Shown here in pieces: positions 8,535 to 17,209 of a stretch of DNA of 40,783 nt. The DNA comes from Phycisphaerales bacterium. GTDB taxonomy: Bacteria > Planctomycetota > Phycisphaerae > Phycisphaerales > UBA1924. The position numbers were made by a program, and so were the translations under genes. The stretch spans positions 1 to 40,783 of the forward strand of contig REET01000158.1 of NCBI GenBank assembly GCA_007694925.1, in the 5' to 3' direction. The notes below the pieces were generated by a model. It did no database searches. It was not told where the DNA came from and saw only the letters and a list, made by a program, of their open reading frames with translations. The stretch's first letter is position 1. Each line of letters starts with the position of its first letter.

Positions 8535-9578
8535 TTGGAACGGACGCAGTTCATCATCGCGGCGATCGGCCTTGCGCTCGGGGGCGCGCTGCTTCCGTTC
8601 TCGCCGGACTGGGCGGCGCTGGTGGTCGGGCTGACGCTGCTGGTGCTCGGGGCGGACTGGCTGGTCGACGGTTCGGCGCGTTTGGCGAGCCGTCTGGGCG
8701 TGAGCCACCTGGTGATCGGTCTGACGGTCGTCGCCTTCGGGACCAGCGCGCCCGAATTGGGCGCCAGCGTGCAGGCGACGCTCAAGGGCGAGGGGGCTCT
8801 GGCGATCGGCAATGTCGTCGGCTCGAACATCGCCAACATCTGTCTGATCCTCGGGCTGACGGCGCTTCTGCGTCCGGTGTCTTGCACGCCGCGCCTGGTA
8901 CGCGAGGATGTGCCCGCCATGATCGGCGTGACGGCGATCGGGATGCTGGCGATCGGGACGGGCGGGGTCGTCGGGCGCATCGAGGGCGTGGTGCTGACCC
9001 TTGGGATCTTCGGCTACACCTTCTGGCTCTACACCCGAGGGCGTCGCGAGGCGTCGAGCGGGCTGGAGGGGACGGTCGCGGCCAAGCTCGTCGAGGCGGT
9101 CGAGCCGCCCAGCGACGCGCCGCCGGAAGGGAAGAGGATCTGGCGCGAGGTGGTGCTCGTCGTCGTCGGGGCCGCGGCCTTGGGCGCGGGGGCGCAGATG
9201 CTCGTCTTCGGGGCGTCGTCGGTGGCCGTCTCGATGGGGGTCTCCGCCAGCGTGATCGGTCTGACGATCGTGGCGTTCGGGACCAGCGTGCCGGAGCTGG
9301 TGACCTGCCTGAACGCGGTGCTGAAGAAGGAGAGCGACATCGCGACGGGGAACATCCTCGGGTCGAATGTCTTCAACATCCTCTCGGTGTTGGGGGTGGC
9401 GTCGCTGGTGCGGCCGATGGATGTCCCGCCAGATATTGTCTCGCGCGACATCTGGGTGATGCTGGCGGCGGCGCTGGTCTGCCTGCCGCTGATGCGAAAA
9501 CGCGTGTCGAGGGTGGGGGGCGGATTTCTGTTCCTGTCGTATCTGTTGTACATGGTGTACCTGGGGCTTAAGGGGTAG
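8535..9578 (+). CDS. Calcium/sodium antiporter, CaCA/YrbG family
   Basis: This 347-residue inner-membrane protein shows the two inverted alpha-repeats of Ca2+/cation antiporters. The first repeat has VVAFGTSAPE followed by GNVVGSNIANICLILG; the second has IVAFGTSVPE followed by GNILGSNVFNILSVLG. The acidic residue of each GTSxPE and the GSN turns form the ion site in the family. About ten hydrophobic segments flank a central charged loop (near 175-200), as in YrbG. The likely start is TTG at 8535, since no ATG fits before the first membrane segment; GGAG lies 14 bases upstream, so the start is less certain. Family members exchange Na+ or H+ for Ca2+ across the cytoplasmic membrane. Confidence 0.92.
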   Translation: MERTQFIIAAIGLALGGALLPFSPDWAALVVGLTLLVLGADWLVDGSARLASRLGVSHLVIGLTVVAFGTSAPELGASVQATLKGEGALAIGNVVGSNIANICLILGLTALLRPVSCTPRLVREDVPAMIGVTAIGMLAIGTGGVVGRIEGVVLTLGIFGYTFWLYTRGRREASSGLEGTVAAKLVEAVEPPSDAPPEGKRIWREVVLVVVGAAALGAGAQMLVFGASSVAVSMGVSASVIGLTIVAFGTSVPELVTCLNAVLKKESDIATGNILGSNVFNILSVLGVASLVRPMDVPPDIVSRDIWVMLAAALVCLPLMRKRVSRVGGGFLFLSYLLYMVYLGLKG

Positions 9579-9715
9579 TTATCGCTCCCCGGTGCTTTGC
9601 CCTGATTGCCGGATCCGGGCCATCGCCACTCCAGAACAGGGTTGGACGGGGTCTGGGCTGATGATCGAGGCTCGGCAAAGCCGATAGCGGCGTCCGGACA
9701 GAAGGGAGCCGCCAG
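9579..9715. other. Intergenic region before the HD-GYP gene
   Basis: It holds an 8-base inverted repeat, GCTTTGCC (9594-9601) and GGCAAAGC (9674-9681), with a 72-base loop, and a good ribosome-binding site GAAGGGA at 9701-9707. No riboswitch consensus could be completed. Confidence 0.4.
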
Positions 9716-10963
9716 ATGCTGCGTGTCTCGCTGAGCCAGGCCAGGGCGGGGATGACGCTGGCGTTGCCGGTGCTGCACCCCGAACGCCCGGGCACGGTGC
9801 TGCTGCGTGACGGCGTTGAACTCCGCGCCCCTGCGATCGGCCGTCTGCGCCAGTTGCGGGTGTCGGAGTTGTGGATCCGCTACCCGAGGCTGGAGATGGT
9901 GGCCGACTGTCTGAACGCGGGCGCGATGAGGCTGCACGCGCAGTTGGTCGGGCAGTTGAACCAGGACTTCTCGGCGCTGAACGCCGGTGTGGACACGAGG
10001 CTGGACTACCCGAAGTACAGGCGGTCGGTCGGCGCGCTTGTCGACCAGTTGATCGCCAAGCCCGGCGCGTGCAGCTACATGTACGAACTGCTGACCGGCC
10101 CGCGCGAGCTGCTGACGCACTCGGCCAATGTCTGCATGCTGAGCCTGCTGGTGGGGTTGAAGCTGGAGTTCTACCTGGTGCGCGAGCGGGCGAGGCTGTC
10201 GGCGATCCACGCCCGCGATGTCACAAGCCTCGGCGTCGGCGCGATGCTGCACGACATCGGTATGACCCGGGTCGAAGACCAGCCCGAGAGTTGCTGGGGC
10301 GTCGAGGGCTGCCCGGACGACCCGCAGTGGCGGGGCCATGTCCAGGTCGGTTACGACATGGTCAAGGGCGAGATCGAGCCCGCGGCGGCTTCGGTCGTCC
10401 TGAACCACCACCAGCGCTACGACGGCTCGGGTTTCCCGAAGGGCAAGGGCGACGCCGGGACCGAGATCCATATCTTCGCGAGGGTGGCGGCGGCCACGGA
10501 TCTGTACGACCGCCTGCACCGGCACGGGGGTTCCGACGGCGGGCCGATTCCCGCGGTGCGTGCGTTGAGGCTGCTGCAGGAGCCGCCCTTCTGCCGCTGG
10601 GTCGACCCGGTGGTCCGGGCGGGGCTGATGACGGTGGTGCCTGCGTACCCGGCGGGCTCTGTGGTGCGTCTGAGCAACGGGATGACGGGCGTTGTCTCTT
10701 CGTGGTCGCCTCTGGACCCGTGCCGCCCGACGGTCGAGGTGCTGGGCGGGCCGGAGTTCGACCCGACCAGGGGCGAGCCGGACATCACCGGCGAGCAAGT
10801 CGACCTGCGCGAAGTGCCGGAGTTGCAGATCGAGTTTGCCGAGGGCCAGCCCGTCGGCGCAGACAATTTCTACCCCGCCACGCCCAACGAGTTCGACCTG
10901 AGCGCAACGGCACGACGCCAGGTCAACCGGGCTGAGGAGCTCCGGTCGCGACTGGCGTCGTGA
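9716..10963 (+). CDS. HD-GYP-domain protein, probable cyclic-di-GMP phosphodiesterase
   Basis: The protein is 415 residues. The N-terminal half (about 1-110) is soluble and unassigned. The HD domain follows, with HSANVCMLSLL, the catalytic LHDIGM at about 176-181, and then VVLNHHQRYDGSGFPKG at about 228-244, the position of the HD-GYP motif. Two substitutions are visible: HHQ instead of HHE, and GFP instead of GYP. IHIFARVAAATDLYDRL completes the family signature. Active relatives cut c-di-GMP to pGpG or GMP and affect motility and biofilm formation; whether the variant motif keeps full activity is unknown. A C-terminal segment of about 100 residues resembles extensions common in HD-GYP proteins. 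The start has a well-placed GAAGGGA. The stop lies 18 bases from that of the convergent adaptor gene. Confidence 0.88.
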   Translation: MLRVSLSQARAGMTLALPVLHPERPGTVLLRDGVELRAPAIGRLRQLRVSELWIRYPRLEMVADCLNAGAMRLHAQLVGQLNQDFSALNAGVDTRLDYPKYRRSVGALVDQLIAKPGACSYMYELLTGPRELLTHSANVCMLSLLVGLKLEFYLVRERARLSAIHARDVTSLGVGAMLHDIGMTRVEDQPESCWGVEGCPDDPQWRGHVQVGYDMVKGEIEPAAASVVLNHHQRYDGSGFPKGKGDAGTEIHIFARVAAATDLYDRLHRHGGSDGGPIPAVRALRLLQEPPFCRWVDPVVRAGLMTVVPAYPAGSVVRLSNGMTGVVSSWSPLDPCRPTVEVLGGPEFDPTRGEPDITGEQVDLREVPELQIEFAEGQPVGADNFYPATPNEFDLSATARRQVNRAEELRSRLAS

Positions 10964-10981
10964 GTTCAGGGGCGGGATTGT

Positions 10982-12739
10982 TCAGTTCGAGGGCGTGGAG
11001 GCCTGTTCTGCGGGGCGCCTGCGTTGACGCTGCTCGGCCTGGCCCGAGGCCTGCTGATCGCCTGACTGGGCGGAGGGTCTCTCGGCCGGCCGGGCGCCTG
11101 GCCCGGGTGCGGCTGCGGCCGCAGCGGGTGAGCCTCCGCGGCGGATGCCCCGCTTCTCGAAATCGGGGACGATCTCGCCCTCGTCGTTGATCAGGTAGGC
11201 GGCCTGGGCGAGCTGCTCGGGCGTCCAGTCACGGGACATGGCCTCGCCCGAACGGGGTTCGCGGAGGAGGACGGGCGTGCCGGGCTCGATGCCGCCGCGG
11301 ATCTCGGCGAAGGTGTCGGAGCGCCGTCCGACCCAGACGGGAACGGACCGGACCCTCTGGCCTTCGGGGACATAGACATACTGGACGGGCCCGCGTGAGA
11401 AGACGGCCTGGACGGGGATCGAGACTGTCTGTTCGACCTGACCGATGACGATGGTCGCGTCGCAGCGCATCGAGGGCTTGACGCGTTCGAGGTTGTTTTG
11501 TTCGCGGTCGATCGCGATGCGAACGGTGTACTCGCGCCGGTTGGGGTCGCGCCAGCCGCCGGTCTCGGCGAGCAGTCCGACAGAGCGGACGACGCCTGAG
11601 AACTCGGTGTCGACGGCGTCGACTCGGACGGTGGCCCTCTGGCCCGGGCGTACGCGCCCCTGGAGGCTCTCGTGGATTCTGACCGCGGCGACCATTTCAG
11701 TCGTGTCGGGCAGGAAGATCAGGGTCTCGCGCGGGCGGATCTGCTGGCCGACCGAGAGCGGGCCGTCGTTCATCGAGCGACGGCTGCTCTGCATGGTGCT
11801 CTCGTAGACGACCAGGCCGTCGGCGGGGGCGGTGATGATCGCGGCCTCGACCTGGGCGCGGAGCTTGTCGCGGTTCTCGATGCGCAGGCGGAGCTGCTCG
11901 CGTCTGGTCTCCAGCGCGGCCTGGCGGTTCAGGCGGTTGATCTCGTTCTGCTCGATGGTTCGGGCGAGGTTGTCCTCGGCGTTGGTGACATCGGCCATCC
12001 GGCTCTTCTCGGCCTCGGGATACTCGAAGTCCTCATAGATCTGTGTGTTGAGCTCGGCGATCTTGAGTGTGGCGATCGCTTCGAGGTGTGCGATCTCGTC
12101 GCGCTGGAGCTCGTCTGAGGAGAGGAAGCCGTCGGCGTGGAGGGTCTGGCTCCGCTCGAAGCGGTCGGAGAGTCGCTTGAGCTCGCGGGTGGCGCGCTCG
12201 TTGGCGATGCGGAGCTCTTCGCGGCGTTTGGAGACCTCGCCGTCCTTCCATCGTTGGAGGGCGAGCCTGGCGAGGTCGAGGCGGAGTTGGGCGTCGCGGA
12301 GTCGTGTGGCGTTTTCGGAGAGCTGGATCTTCAGGGCGCCGTCGGCCTGGTCGAAGTCGTTCTGGGCGTTGACGACCGCGAGCTCCTCCTGCTGGAGGCG
12401 GTTCTGGAGCTCTTCGGTGTTGAGCTTGACGAGCACATCGCCCCGGCGGACGAAGGTGCCTTCGGGGACCAGTTCCTCGATGGTCGAGGAGACATCCAGC
12501 GGGTTCTTGATCTCGATGGAGCGGGCGGCCTCGAGCTCGCCCGAGGCGAGGGCGGTGATCTCGAAGTCCATGATGCTGGCGGGGTGCAGCTCGGCGGTGA
12601 GGACACGCGAGTCGCTCTCGCCGCTCTGGGCGAGGTAGATGCCCCCGACCCCGGCGAGCGAGATGACCGCGAGGACGGTGATGATCTTGCCGGCGCCGAA
12701 GCCTCTGCCCTTACGCCGTGACTTTTCTTTGGTCTGCAT
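10982..12739 (-). CDS. HlyD/RND-type periplasmic adaptor (membrane-fusion protein), unpaired
   Basis: This 585-residue protein has one N-terminal membrane segment (IITVLAVISLAGVGGIYLA). A split lipoyl domain follows: SIEIKNPLDVSSTIEELVPEG before, and APADGLVVYESTMQ after, a long Arg/Glu/Gln-rich coiled coil at roughly 105-280. Then come beta-barrel and membrane-proximal domains. The C-terminal tail is Pro/Ala/Gln-rich and low complexity. Adaptors of this type link an inner-membrane pump (MacB or RND) to an outer-membrane channel. It is larger than the usual 350-450 residues because of the long hairpin and the tail. No pump or TolC-like gene is adjacent, so its partner is elsewhere. AGGA sits about 6 bases before the ATG. 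Confidence 0.85.
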   Translation of the reverse strand: MQTKEKSRRKGRGFGAGKIITVLAVISLAGVGGIYLAQSGESDSRVLTAELHPASIMDFEITALASGELEAARSIEIKNPLDVSSTIEELVPEGTFVRRGDVLVKLNTEELQNRLQQEELAVVNAQNDFDQADGALKIQLSENATRLRDAQLRLDLARLALQRWKDGEVSKRREELRIANERATRELKRLSDRFERSQTLHADGFLSSDELQRDEIAHLEAIATLKIAELNTQIYEDFEYPEAEKSRMADVTNAEDNLARTIEQNEINRLNRQAALETRREQLRLRIENRDKLRAQVEAAIITAPADGLVVYESTMQSSRRSMNDGPLSVGQQIRPRETLIFLPDTTEMVAAVRIHESLQGRVRPGQRATVRVDAVDTEFSGVVRSVGLLAETGGWRDPNRREYTVRIAIDREQNNLERVKPSMRCDATIVIGQVEQTVSIPVQAVFSRGPVQYVYVPEGQRVRSVPVWVGRRSDTFAEIRGGIEPGTPVLLREPRSGEAMSRDWTPEQLAQAAYLINDEGEIVPDFEKRGIRRGGSPAAAAAAPGPGARPAERPSAQSGDQQASGQAEQRQRRRPAEQASTPSN

Positions 12740-12905
12740 GTGCGGTCCTGCCGTCGGTTTCTCCCCGGATCGAGCCGGGATGGTGTGGGCCGTCGCCGGT
12801 TGTACCGGCCGAGCCTCGCGGGGTTCTATGCGTTCTCGGGGATTCGAGGGGAATCTCCGGTGCGATGCCGAAATCAGCGCTTCGGGTCGGATTCCCGGTC
12901 CCGGC

Positions 12906-12911
12906 TATGCT
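12906..12911 (+). promoter_or_regulatory. Candidate -10 element (TATGCT) of mqnB
   Basis: TATGCT ends exactly 6 bases before GTG at 12918, the start that also fits the homology. No Shine-Dalgarno is present, so a leaderless message is suggested. The rest of the divergent spacer (12740-12905) shows nothing else I can name. Confidence 0.45.
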
Positions 12912-12917
12912 CGGCTC

Positions 12918-13646
12918 GTGCTGACTACGAGGTTGAATCTGCCGAGTGACGGGCGCGTGCTGCTCGTCGTTGCCGCCAGGAATGAAGCCACCGCGCTGCT
13001 CTGCGGGTTAAACCCCGGGGTCGAACCGCCGGCGGAGTGGGAGATATTCCCGGTTGCGGACGATGTCGATCTGGTTCTGAGCGGTGTGGGGAAGGCGAAC
13101 GCGGCGGGCGCGACGGCGCTGGTGCTCGATCCCGGGGTGCACGGCGCGGTGCTGAATGTCGGGATCGGGGGCACGCTGGAGCGGGACGCCCCCGCAGAGC
13201 AGCTCGGGGTGGTGGTCGGAGCGAGCGAGTCGGTCTTTGCTGACGAAGGGGTCGCAGGCCCCGGCGGTTTTCGGTCTTTGGCTGAATTCGGGTTCCCGCC
13301 CGTCCCCGCGATGGGGGAGCGGGACGCCGGCGACGGGGTCGCGGGGGACCCGGTGCTGCTCAGGGCTCTGGCGGGGCTGGGGGTGATCGACCAGACCGGC
13401 GTGGTGGCGACGGTCTCGTCGTGCTCGGGGACGGACGCTGGGGCGGTCGGTGTGGCGGCCAGGACCGGAGCGATCGTCGAGGCGATGGAGGGGGCGGCGG
13501 TCGGGCTGACGGCGATGCGTCTGGGGACGCCCTTTGCAGAGGTCCGGGTGGTGAGCAACACCACGGGCGATCGCGACCGGCAGGTGTGGGACCTCCCCGG
13601 GGCGATGGCGGGGCTGGAGCGGATCGGGGCGATCCTGCGGGGCTGA
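12918..13646 (+). CDS. mqnB: Futalosine hydrolase (menaquinone synthesis)
   Basis: The enzyme releases hypoxanthine from futalosine to give dehypoxanthine futalosine in the alternative menaquinone route. The product is about 242 residues with the nucleoside-phosphorylase fold: LVVAARNEATALL at the first strand, GVGKANAA near 57, NVGIGGTL, then VSSCSGTDAGA, AIVEAMEGAAVG and VVSNTTGDRDRQVWDLPGA. The MEGAAV and N-T-x-G-D-R-D-R-Q-x-W pattern separates futalosine hydrolase from MTA/SAH nucleosidase. The GTG at 12918 is chosen because upstream codons carry no homology and a -10-like element sits 6 bases before it; TTG at 12933 is an alternative. No other mqn gene is in the window. General nucleosidase fold is near certain; futalosine specificity is likely. 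Confidence 0.82.
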   Translation: MLTTRLNLPSDGRVLLVVAARNEATALLCGLNPGVEPPAEWEIFPVADDVDLVLSGVGKANAAGATALVLDPGVHGAVLNVGIGGTLERDAPAEQLGVVVGASESVFADEGVAGPGGFRSLAEFGFPPVPAMGERDAGDGVAGDPVLLRALAGLGVIDQTGVVATVSSCSGTDAGAVGVAARTGAIVEAMEGAAVGLTAMRLGTPFAEVRVVSNTTGDRDRQVWDLPGAMAGLERIGAILRG

Positions 13647-13859
13647 GTTCCGAGCGTTGAGAGTGGTCCGAGAACGGGTCTGCCCCGGGGTGGGGTTGTG
13701 TCGCGTGCGCGGGTGGGTCGAGATGGAGAACGGGGATCAATGGTGCGGGGCTGGACCGATCGACGCTGAAAGCCGACACCCTTTGCGGGCCCCGCCATTG
13801 TGCTGGGCCAGAGGCGAACACCGAGCCCCGGCGCTCGGAGCCGGCAGGGAGTGTTGCAG
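13647..13859. other. Spacer upstream of the pilus operon
   Basis: It contains a 6-bp hairpin CCGAGC/GCTCGG near 13820-13840 and the ribosome-binding site GGGAG at 13847-13851 for the pilM-like gene. I cannot place a clear promoter, though the operon probably starts here. Confidence 0.35.
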
Positions 13860-15062
13860 ATGGCGTTGGGAGGCTTGTCTCTCTTCAAGCAGAAGGCTTC
13901 GGTGGGGCTTCTCCGCCAGGGGACGCTCCCGATCGCGGTCGACTTCGGGTCGACGGCGCTCAAGCTGCTGCAGGTGAGCGGGTCGGAGACGCCGACGCTG
14001 ATCGCCGCGGCGACGCTGCCGACCCCCGACACGATGCTGTACGACGAGGGCAAGCGTCTGGCGTACCAGATGGAGCAGCTCCCGTCGCTCTTGAAGTCGT
14101 CTGGGTTCAAGGGCAAGCGTGTTGTGGCGGTGGTGCCGGGGGGGCGGACTTTCTGCAAGCACCTGCAGATCCAGAAGACCGAGGGGGTGGCGCTGCGGTC
14201 GATGATCGACGCCCTGCTGCCCGAGCAGCTCGGCTGCCCGACGGCGGCGGTGGTGTACCGGCACACTGAGGTGGAGGGCGTGAGCGAGCAGCACCACAAG
14301 GCCGAGGTGATCTGCATGGCGACGCCCCGCGAGCTTGTTGCGAGGCTGATGACGCTGTTCCGGGGCTGCAAGCTCGAACCGGTGGGGATCCACAACGAGT
14401 TCGGGTCGCTGCTGCGGGCGTGCCGCGGGATCCGGGAGACGGGCGGGGAGGACGCGCGTCCGACGCTGTACATGGACCTGGGCTGGACGCGGACGAAGGT
14501 GGTGATCGCGCACGGCGACCGGATGGTGTTTGCCCGCCTGATCGACATCGGAGGGCGGGCGTTCGACGAGGCGGTCTGCGGGCAGACGAAGCTGCCGCTG
14601 TCGGAGGCTCGTCGCGAGCGTCTGGCGATGGAGCGGGTGACGCCCGGCGCCCAGGCCCCGGCGCCGGAGGGGGACGGGGGCGAGCAGATGGCGGTGCTGT
14701 CTGCGGGGATGGCCAAGGCGGGGGGCGGCGCGACGCGGGCGAAGACGAAGGCGGGGGTGAAGGCGGATCTGTCGGAGCCTCTTGAGATGCTCGTCGACGA
14801 GATCGGGCACTGCCTGCGGTACCACGAGTCGTTGTTCGGTGGGCGTCGCGTGGAGCGTGCGGTGCTGGTGGGGGGCGAGGCGCGTCACCGTGCTCTGGGC
14901 GAGTCGGTGGCCCGGGCGATCCGCGTGGAAGCGCAGATCGCCGATCCGATGGCGGGTGTTGCGAGGACGGGTCGTGAGCCCTCAACGGGCGTGGACTTTT
15001 CCCAGGCCCAACCGGGCTGGGCGCAGGCGCTCGGGGCGTGCCTGAGCCCGACGGACCTTTGA
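13860..15062 (+). CDS. pilM: PilM-like type IV pilus assembly ATPase-fold protein
   Basis: PilM is an actin/FtsA-fold cytoplasmic protein that binds the N-terminus of PilN and links the inner-membrane PilNO platform to the motor. This 400-residue protein begins its fold with LPIAVDFGSTALKLLQV (about 24-40), the phosphate-1 segment of the actin-like ATPase. It continues with VVAVVPGG, LYMDLGWTRTKVVIAHGD as the phosphate-2 segment, and VERAVLVGGEARHRAL as the adenosine segment. A low-complexity Ala/Gly/Pro/Lys insert sits at about 262-305. The start is an ATG with GGGAG 8 bases upstream. It is the first gene of a five-gene operon (18 bases to pilN). Confidence 0.87.
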   Translation: MALGGLSLFKQKASVGLLRQGTLPIAVDFGSTALKLLQVSGSETPTLIAAATLPTPDTMLYDEGKRLAYQMEQLPSLLKSSGFKGKRVVAVVPGGRTFCKHLQIQKTEGVALRSMIDALLPEQLGCPTAAVVYRHTEVEGVSEQHHKAEVICMATPRELVARLMTLFRGCKLEPVGIHNEFGSLLRACRGIRETGGEDARPTLYMDLGWTRTKVVIAHGDRMVFARLIDIGGRAFDEAVCGQTKLPLSEARRERLAMERVTPGAQAPAPEGDGGEQMAVLSAGMAKAGGGATRAKTKAGVKADLSEPLEMLVDEIGHCLRYHESLFGGRRVERAVLVGGEARHRALGESVARAIRVEAQIADPMAGVARTGREPSTGVDFSQAQPGWAQALGACLSPTDL

Positions 15063-15080
15063 CTCGGTTCGGGAGGCGCG

Positions 15081-15959
15081 ATGATGCTGAAGGACTTCGG
15101 CCAGGGACGCGAGAGCAAGGGCGGGACCTTCCTGCCCGAGGAGTATGTGCGCGGACGCGAGGATCTGCGCACAAACTTCATCGCGGTGCTGCTGTTTGTG
15201 GTTGTGATGTTCTGCGTGGTCAGCGCGTTCTGGATCACCAACCAGCGGTGGGTGGATGTGCGCGACCGCCAGGACCAGATCAACGAGGAGTTCAACCTCG
15301 TGAAGGTCGAGGAGGAGGAGCTGCGCCGTTTGGAGGCCAGCCGCAGGACGCTGATCGAGCGTCAGGCTGTGGCGACGGCTCTGCGCGACCCGACGCCGAG
15401 GCTTCTCTTGCTGCAGGCGCTCGACGAGGCGCGTCCTTCGGACCTGGAGCTCGGGCTGATCGAGCTGCGTGGGCGTCGTCTGCAGACGGCCCAGCAGCAG
15501 CAGCAGCCCCGCCAGGCGGGGCAGGTTCGTTCGCTGAGCCGCACGGCGAATGTGAACCAGCAGAACCAGCAGTCCCGCGAGGAGCGTCCCGCGATCGCGC
15601 CGCCCCGCTTCGAGTTCACGATGAACATCCAGGGCGTGAGCCCGACGAACACGGCGGTCGCGGACTACTACGCGGCGCTGCGTCGCTCGCCGATCCTGAA
15701 GGATGTGGAGCTCCGCCGGATCGCCGAGACGCGGCGTGACAATCGCGAGCTGCGTCGGTTCGAGATGACCGCGTCGCTGCGTGACGACGGGCCGTTGCTG
15801 CGCTCGCTGGCCCAGGCCCAGGGCGTTGTCGAGCCCGATGAGGCGGTGTCGGTCGAGGCCGTGCTGGAGGCGGCCGCGGCGGCGGGCGACACGCCCGAGG
15901 ACACAGAGAACACCGAACGCTCCGAGGTCGCCGGTGTCGACGCGGGCAAGGAGAACTGA
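15081..15959 (+). CDS. pilN: PilN-like inner-membrane pilus assembly protein
   Basis: This 292-residue bitopic protein has a short cytoplasmic tail (where PilN normally contacts PilM), one membrane segment at about 34-53 (IAVLLFVVVMFCVVSAFWIT), then a coiled coil rich in Glu and Arg. A Gln-rich linker follows (near 135-165, QQQQQ and NQQNQQ), then a small alpha/beta domain (FEFTMNIQGVSPTNTAVADY) resembling the PilN/GspL ferredoxin-like domain. It ends in an acidic tail. Ribosome-binding site GGGAGG lies 5 bases before the ATG. Sequence similarity in this family is low, so the call rests on topology and on its place between pilM and pilO. Confidence 0.78.
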   Translation: MMLKDFGQGRESKGGTFLPEEYVRGREDLRTNFIAVLLFVVVMFCVVSAFWITNQRWVDVRDRQDQINEEFNLVKVEEEELRRLEASRRTLIERQAVATALRDPTPRLLLLQALDEARPSDLELGLIELRGRRLQTAQQQQQPRQAGQVRSLSRTANVNQQNQQSREERPAIAPPRFEFTMNIQGVSPTNTAVADYYAALRRSPILKDVELRRIAETRRDNRELRRFEMTASLRDDGPLLRSLAQAQGVVEPDEAVSVEAVLEAAAAAGDTPEDTENTERSEVAGVDAGKEN

Positions 15960-15962
15960 GCG

Positions 15963-16502
15963 ATGAGCTTCGGCGTGCGAGAACTTGTGCTGCTTGCTGT
16001 GCTCGTCGCGATGCCGATGGCGAGCTTCGTCCTGGTGTTCAAGCCGCAGAACGAGGCGATCGCCTCGGCGCGTGCGGAGATCGATCACCGCGAGAACCTG
16101 CTGCAGCGTCACCGCGAGGAGACGGCCAGGACGCACAACATCCGCGAGGAGAACGAGCGTCTTGAGGCGGAGATCGGTTCGCTGGAGGACATGCTGCCCA
16201 GCAACAAGGAGCTGTCGGCGGTGATCCGCCAGGTCTCGAACATCGCGGTGCGTGCGGGTCTGGCGGCGCCGGACATGGAGACGAACGAGCCGATCCGGGC
16301 CGCGCTCTACTGGGAGCAGCCGCTGAAGATGAAGACGACGGGCGAGTTCCTGGACTTCGTCGAGTTTGTGCGGAGCCTGGAGAACCTGCCCCGTCTGACG
16401 AGGATCCCCGATCTGAAGCTCCAGCGTCGCAAGGTCGACGAGCCGCTCGAGATCGAGTTCACCCTGAGCATCTACTTCATGCGTGAGGAGGGCGATCGAT
16501 GA
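15963..16502 (+). CDS. pilO: PilO-like inner-membrane pilus assembly protein
   Basis: The 179-residue protein has an N-terminal membrane segment (about 8-26, LVLLAVLVAMPMASFVLVF), a coiled coil of about 50 residues (ENLLQRHREETARTHNIREE), and a C-terminal ferredoxin-like domain with FLDFVEFVRSLENLPRLTRI. This matches PilO, which pairs with PilN to align the pilus machine across the periplasm. It starts 3 bases after pilN stops and its stop overlaps the next start as ATGA, which implies coupled translation. Function is inferred from topology and gene order. Confidence 0.8.
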   Translation: MSFGVRELVLLAVLVAMPMASFVLVFKPQNEAIASARAEIDHRENLLQRHREETARTHNIREENERLEAEIGSLEDMLPSNKELSAVIRQVSNIAVRAGLAAPDMETNEPIRAALYWEQPLKMKTTGEFLDFVEFVRSLENLPRLTRIPDLKLQRRKVDEPLEIEFTLSIYFMREEGDR

Positions 16503-17179
16503 TCGAGGAACGCGACCAGATCAACCAGATGGGCGATGACGAGCTCGACCAGTCCCAGCCGTTCGCAGAGCCCGAGGGCGCGGCGCTGGCCAAGCGTGGC
16601 AAGCTGACCGGTTTCCAGATCGTGATGGGCGTCATCGCGTTGTGCGGCGCCGTGGGCGTGATCTGGATGCGCCAGGTCGGCACCGAGTCGGGGATGGACT
16701 TTCAGAGTGCGCCCACGGCGTTCGAGTCTTCGCTGAAGACACCGGCCGCCCAGGAGGAGTACGAGCGGGCGATCCAGGCGCTGGCGCACAGTCGCGCCCC
16801 GATCGAGGTTCCCGAGCACGCCTTCCGCCAGGACCCGTTCAAGGTGATGATGGCCGACAACTCCGAGGCGGACGCCCGCCAGCTCGCCGAGCTCGAGCGT
16901 CAGCGTCAGCGCGCGGCGCAGGAGGAGGAGCGGCGGATGACAGAGCGCCGGCGCGAGCTGCAGGTGCGCCTGTCGAGGCTGCGTCTGCAGAGCGCGATGG
17001 GCGGTCGGAACCCGATCGCGAATGTCAACGGCAGGCTCGTGCGAGTCGGCGAGAAGATCGACGACTTCTTCACGGTCGAGGAGATCGACGCGGGTCGTGT
17101 CGTGGTCAAGGCGAACGGTGAGCGTTACGAGCTGCGCATGGGGCGCGACATGGCGGTCGTCCCGCTGGGCAACGACTGA
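16499..17179 (+). CDS. PilP/GspC-like pilus or secretion assembly protein
   Basis: The 226-residue protein has an acidic cytoplasmic start, a membrane segment at about 39-55 (FQIVMGVIALCGAVGVIW), a charged coiled coil (about 120-160) and a small beta domain. The beta domain runs through NPIANVNGRLVRVGEKIDDFFTVEEIDAGRVVVKANG. That beta unit resembles the homology-region domain of GspC and PilP, which contacts the secretin. In pil operons pilP follows pilO, as here. The ATGA overlap with pilO implies coupling. Unlike classical PilP it has no lipobox and is anchored by a helix, as GspC is. I therefore leave the symbol blank. Confidence 0.68.
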   Translation: MIEERDQINQMGDDELDQSQPFAEPEGAALAKRGKLTGFQIVMGVIALCGAVGVIWMRQVGTESGMDFQSAPTAFESSLKTPAAQEEYERAIQALAHSRAPIEVPEHAFRQDPFKVMMADNSEADARQLAELERQRQRAAQEEERRMTERRRELQVRLSRLRLQSAMGGRNPIANVNGRLVRVGEKIDDFFTVEEIDAGRVVVKANGERYELRMGRDMAVVPLGND

Positions 17180-17209
17180 TCCGGAATCATCCGGGCGGAG
17201 AGCGGTCGC

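Noticed and set aside
9590-9715. A possible cyclic-di-GMP riboswitch before the HD-GYP gene, suggested by GGCAAAGCC
   Set aside because: The rest of the GEMM consensus (paired P1b and P1a regions, GNRA loop and receptor) cannot be assembled on either strand.
13647-13799. A longer start for the pilM-like gene
   Set aside because: Upstream codons carry no homology, and GGGAG is correctly spaced only for the ATG at 13860.
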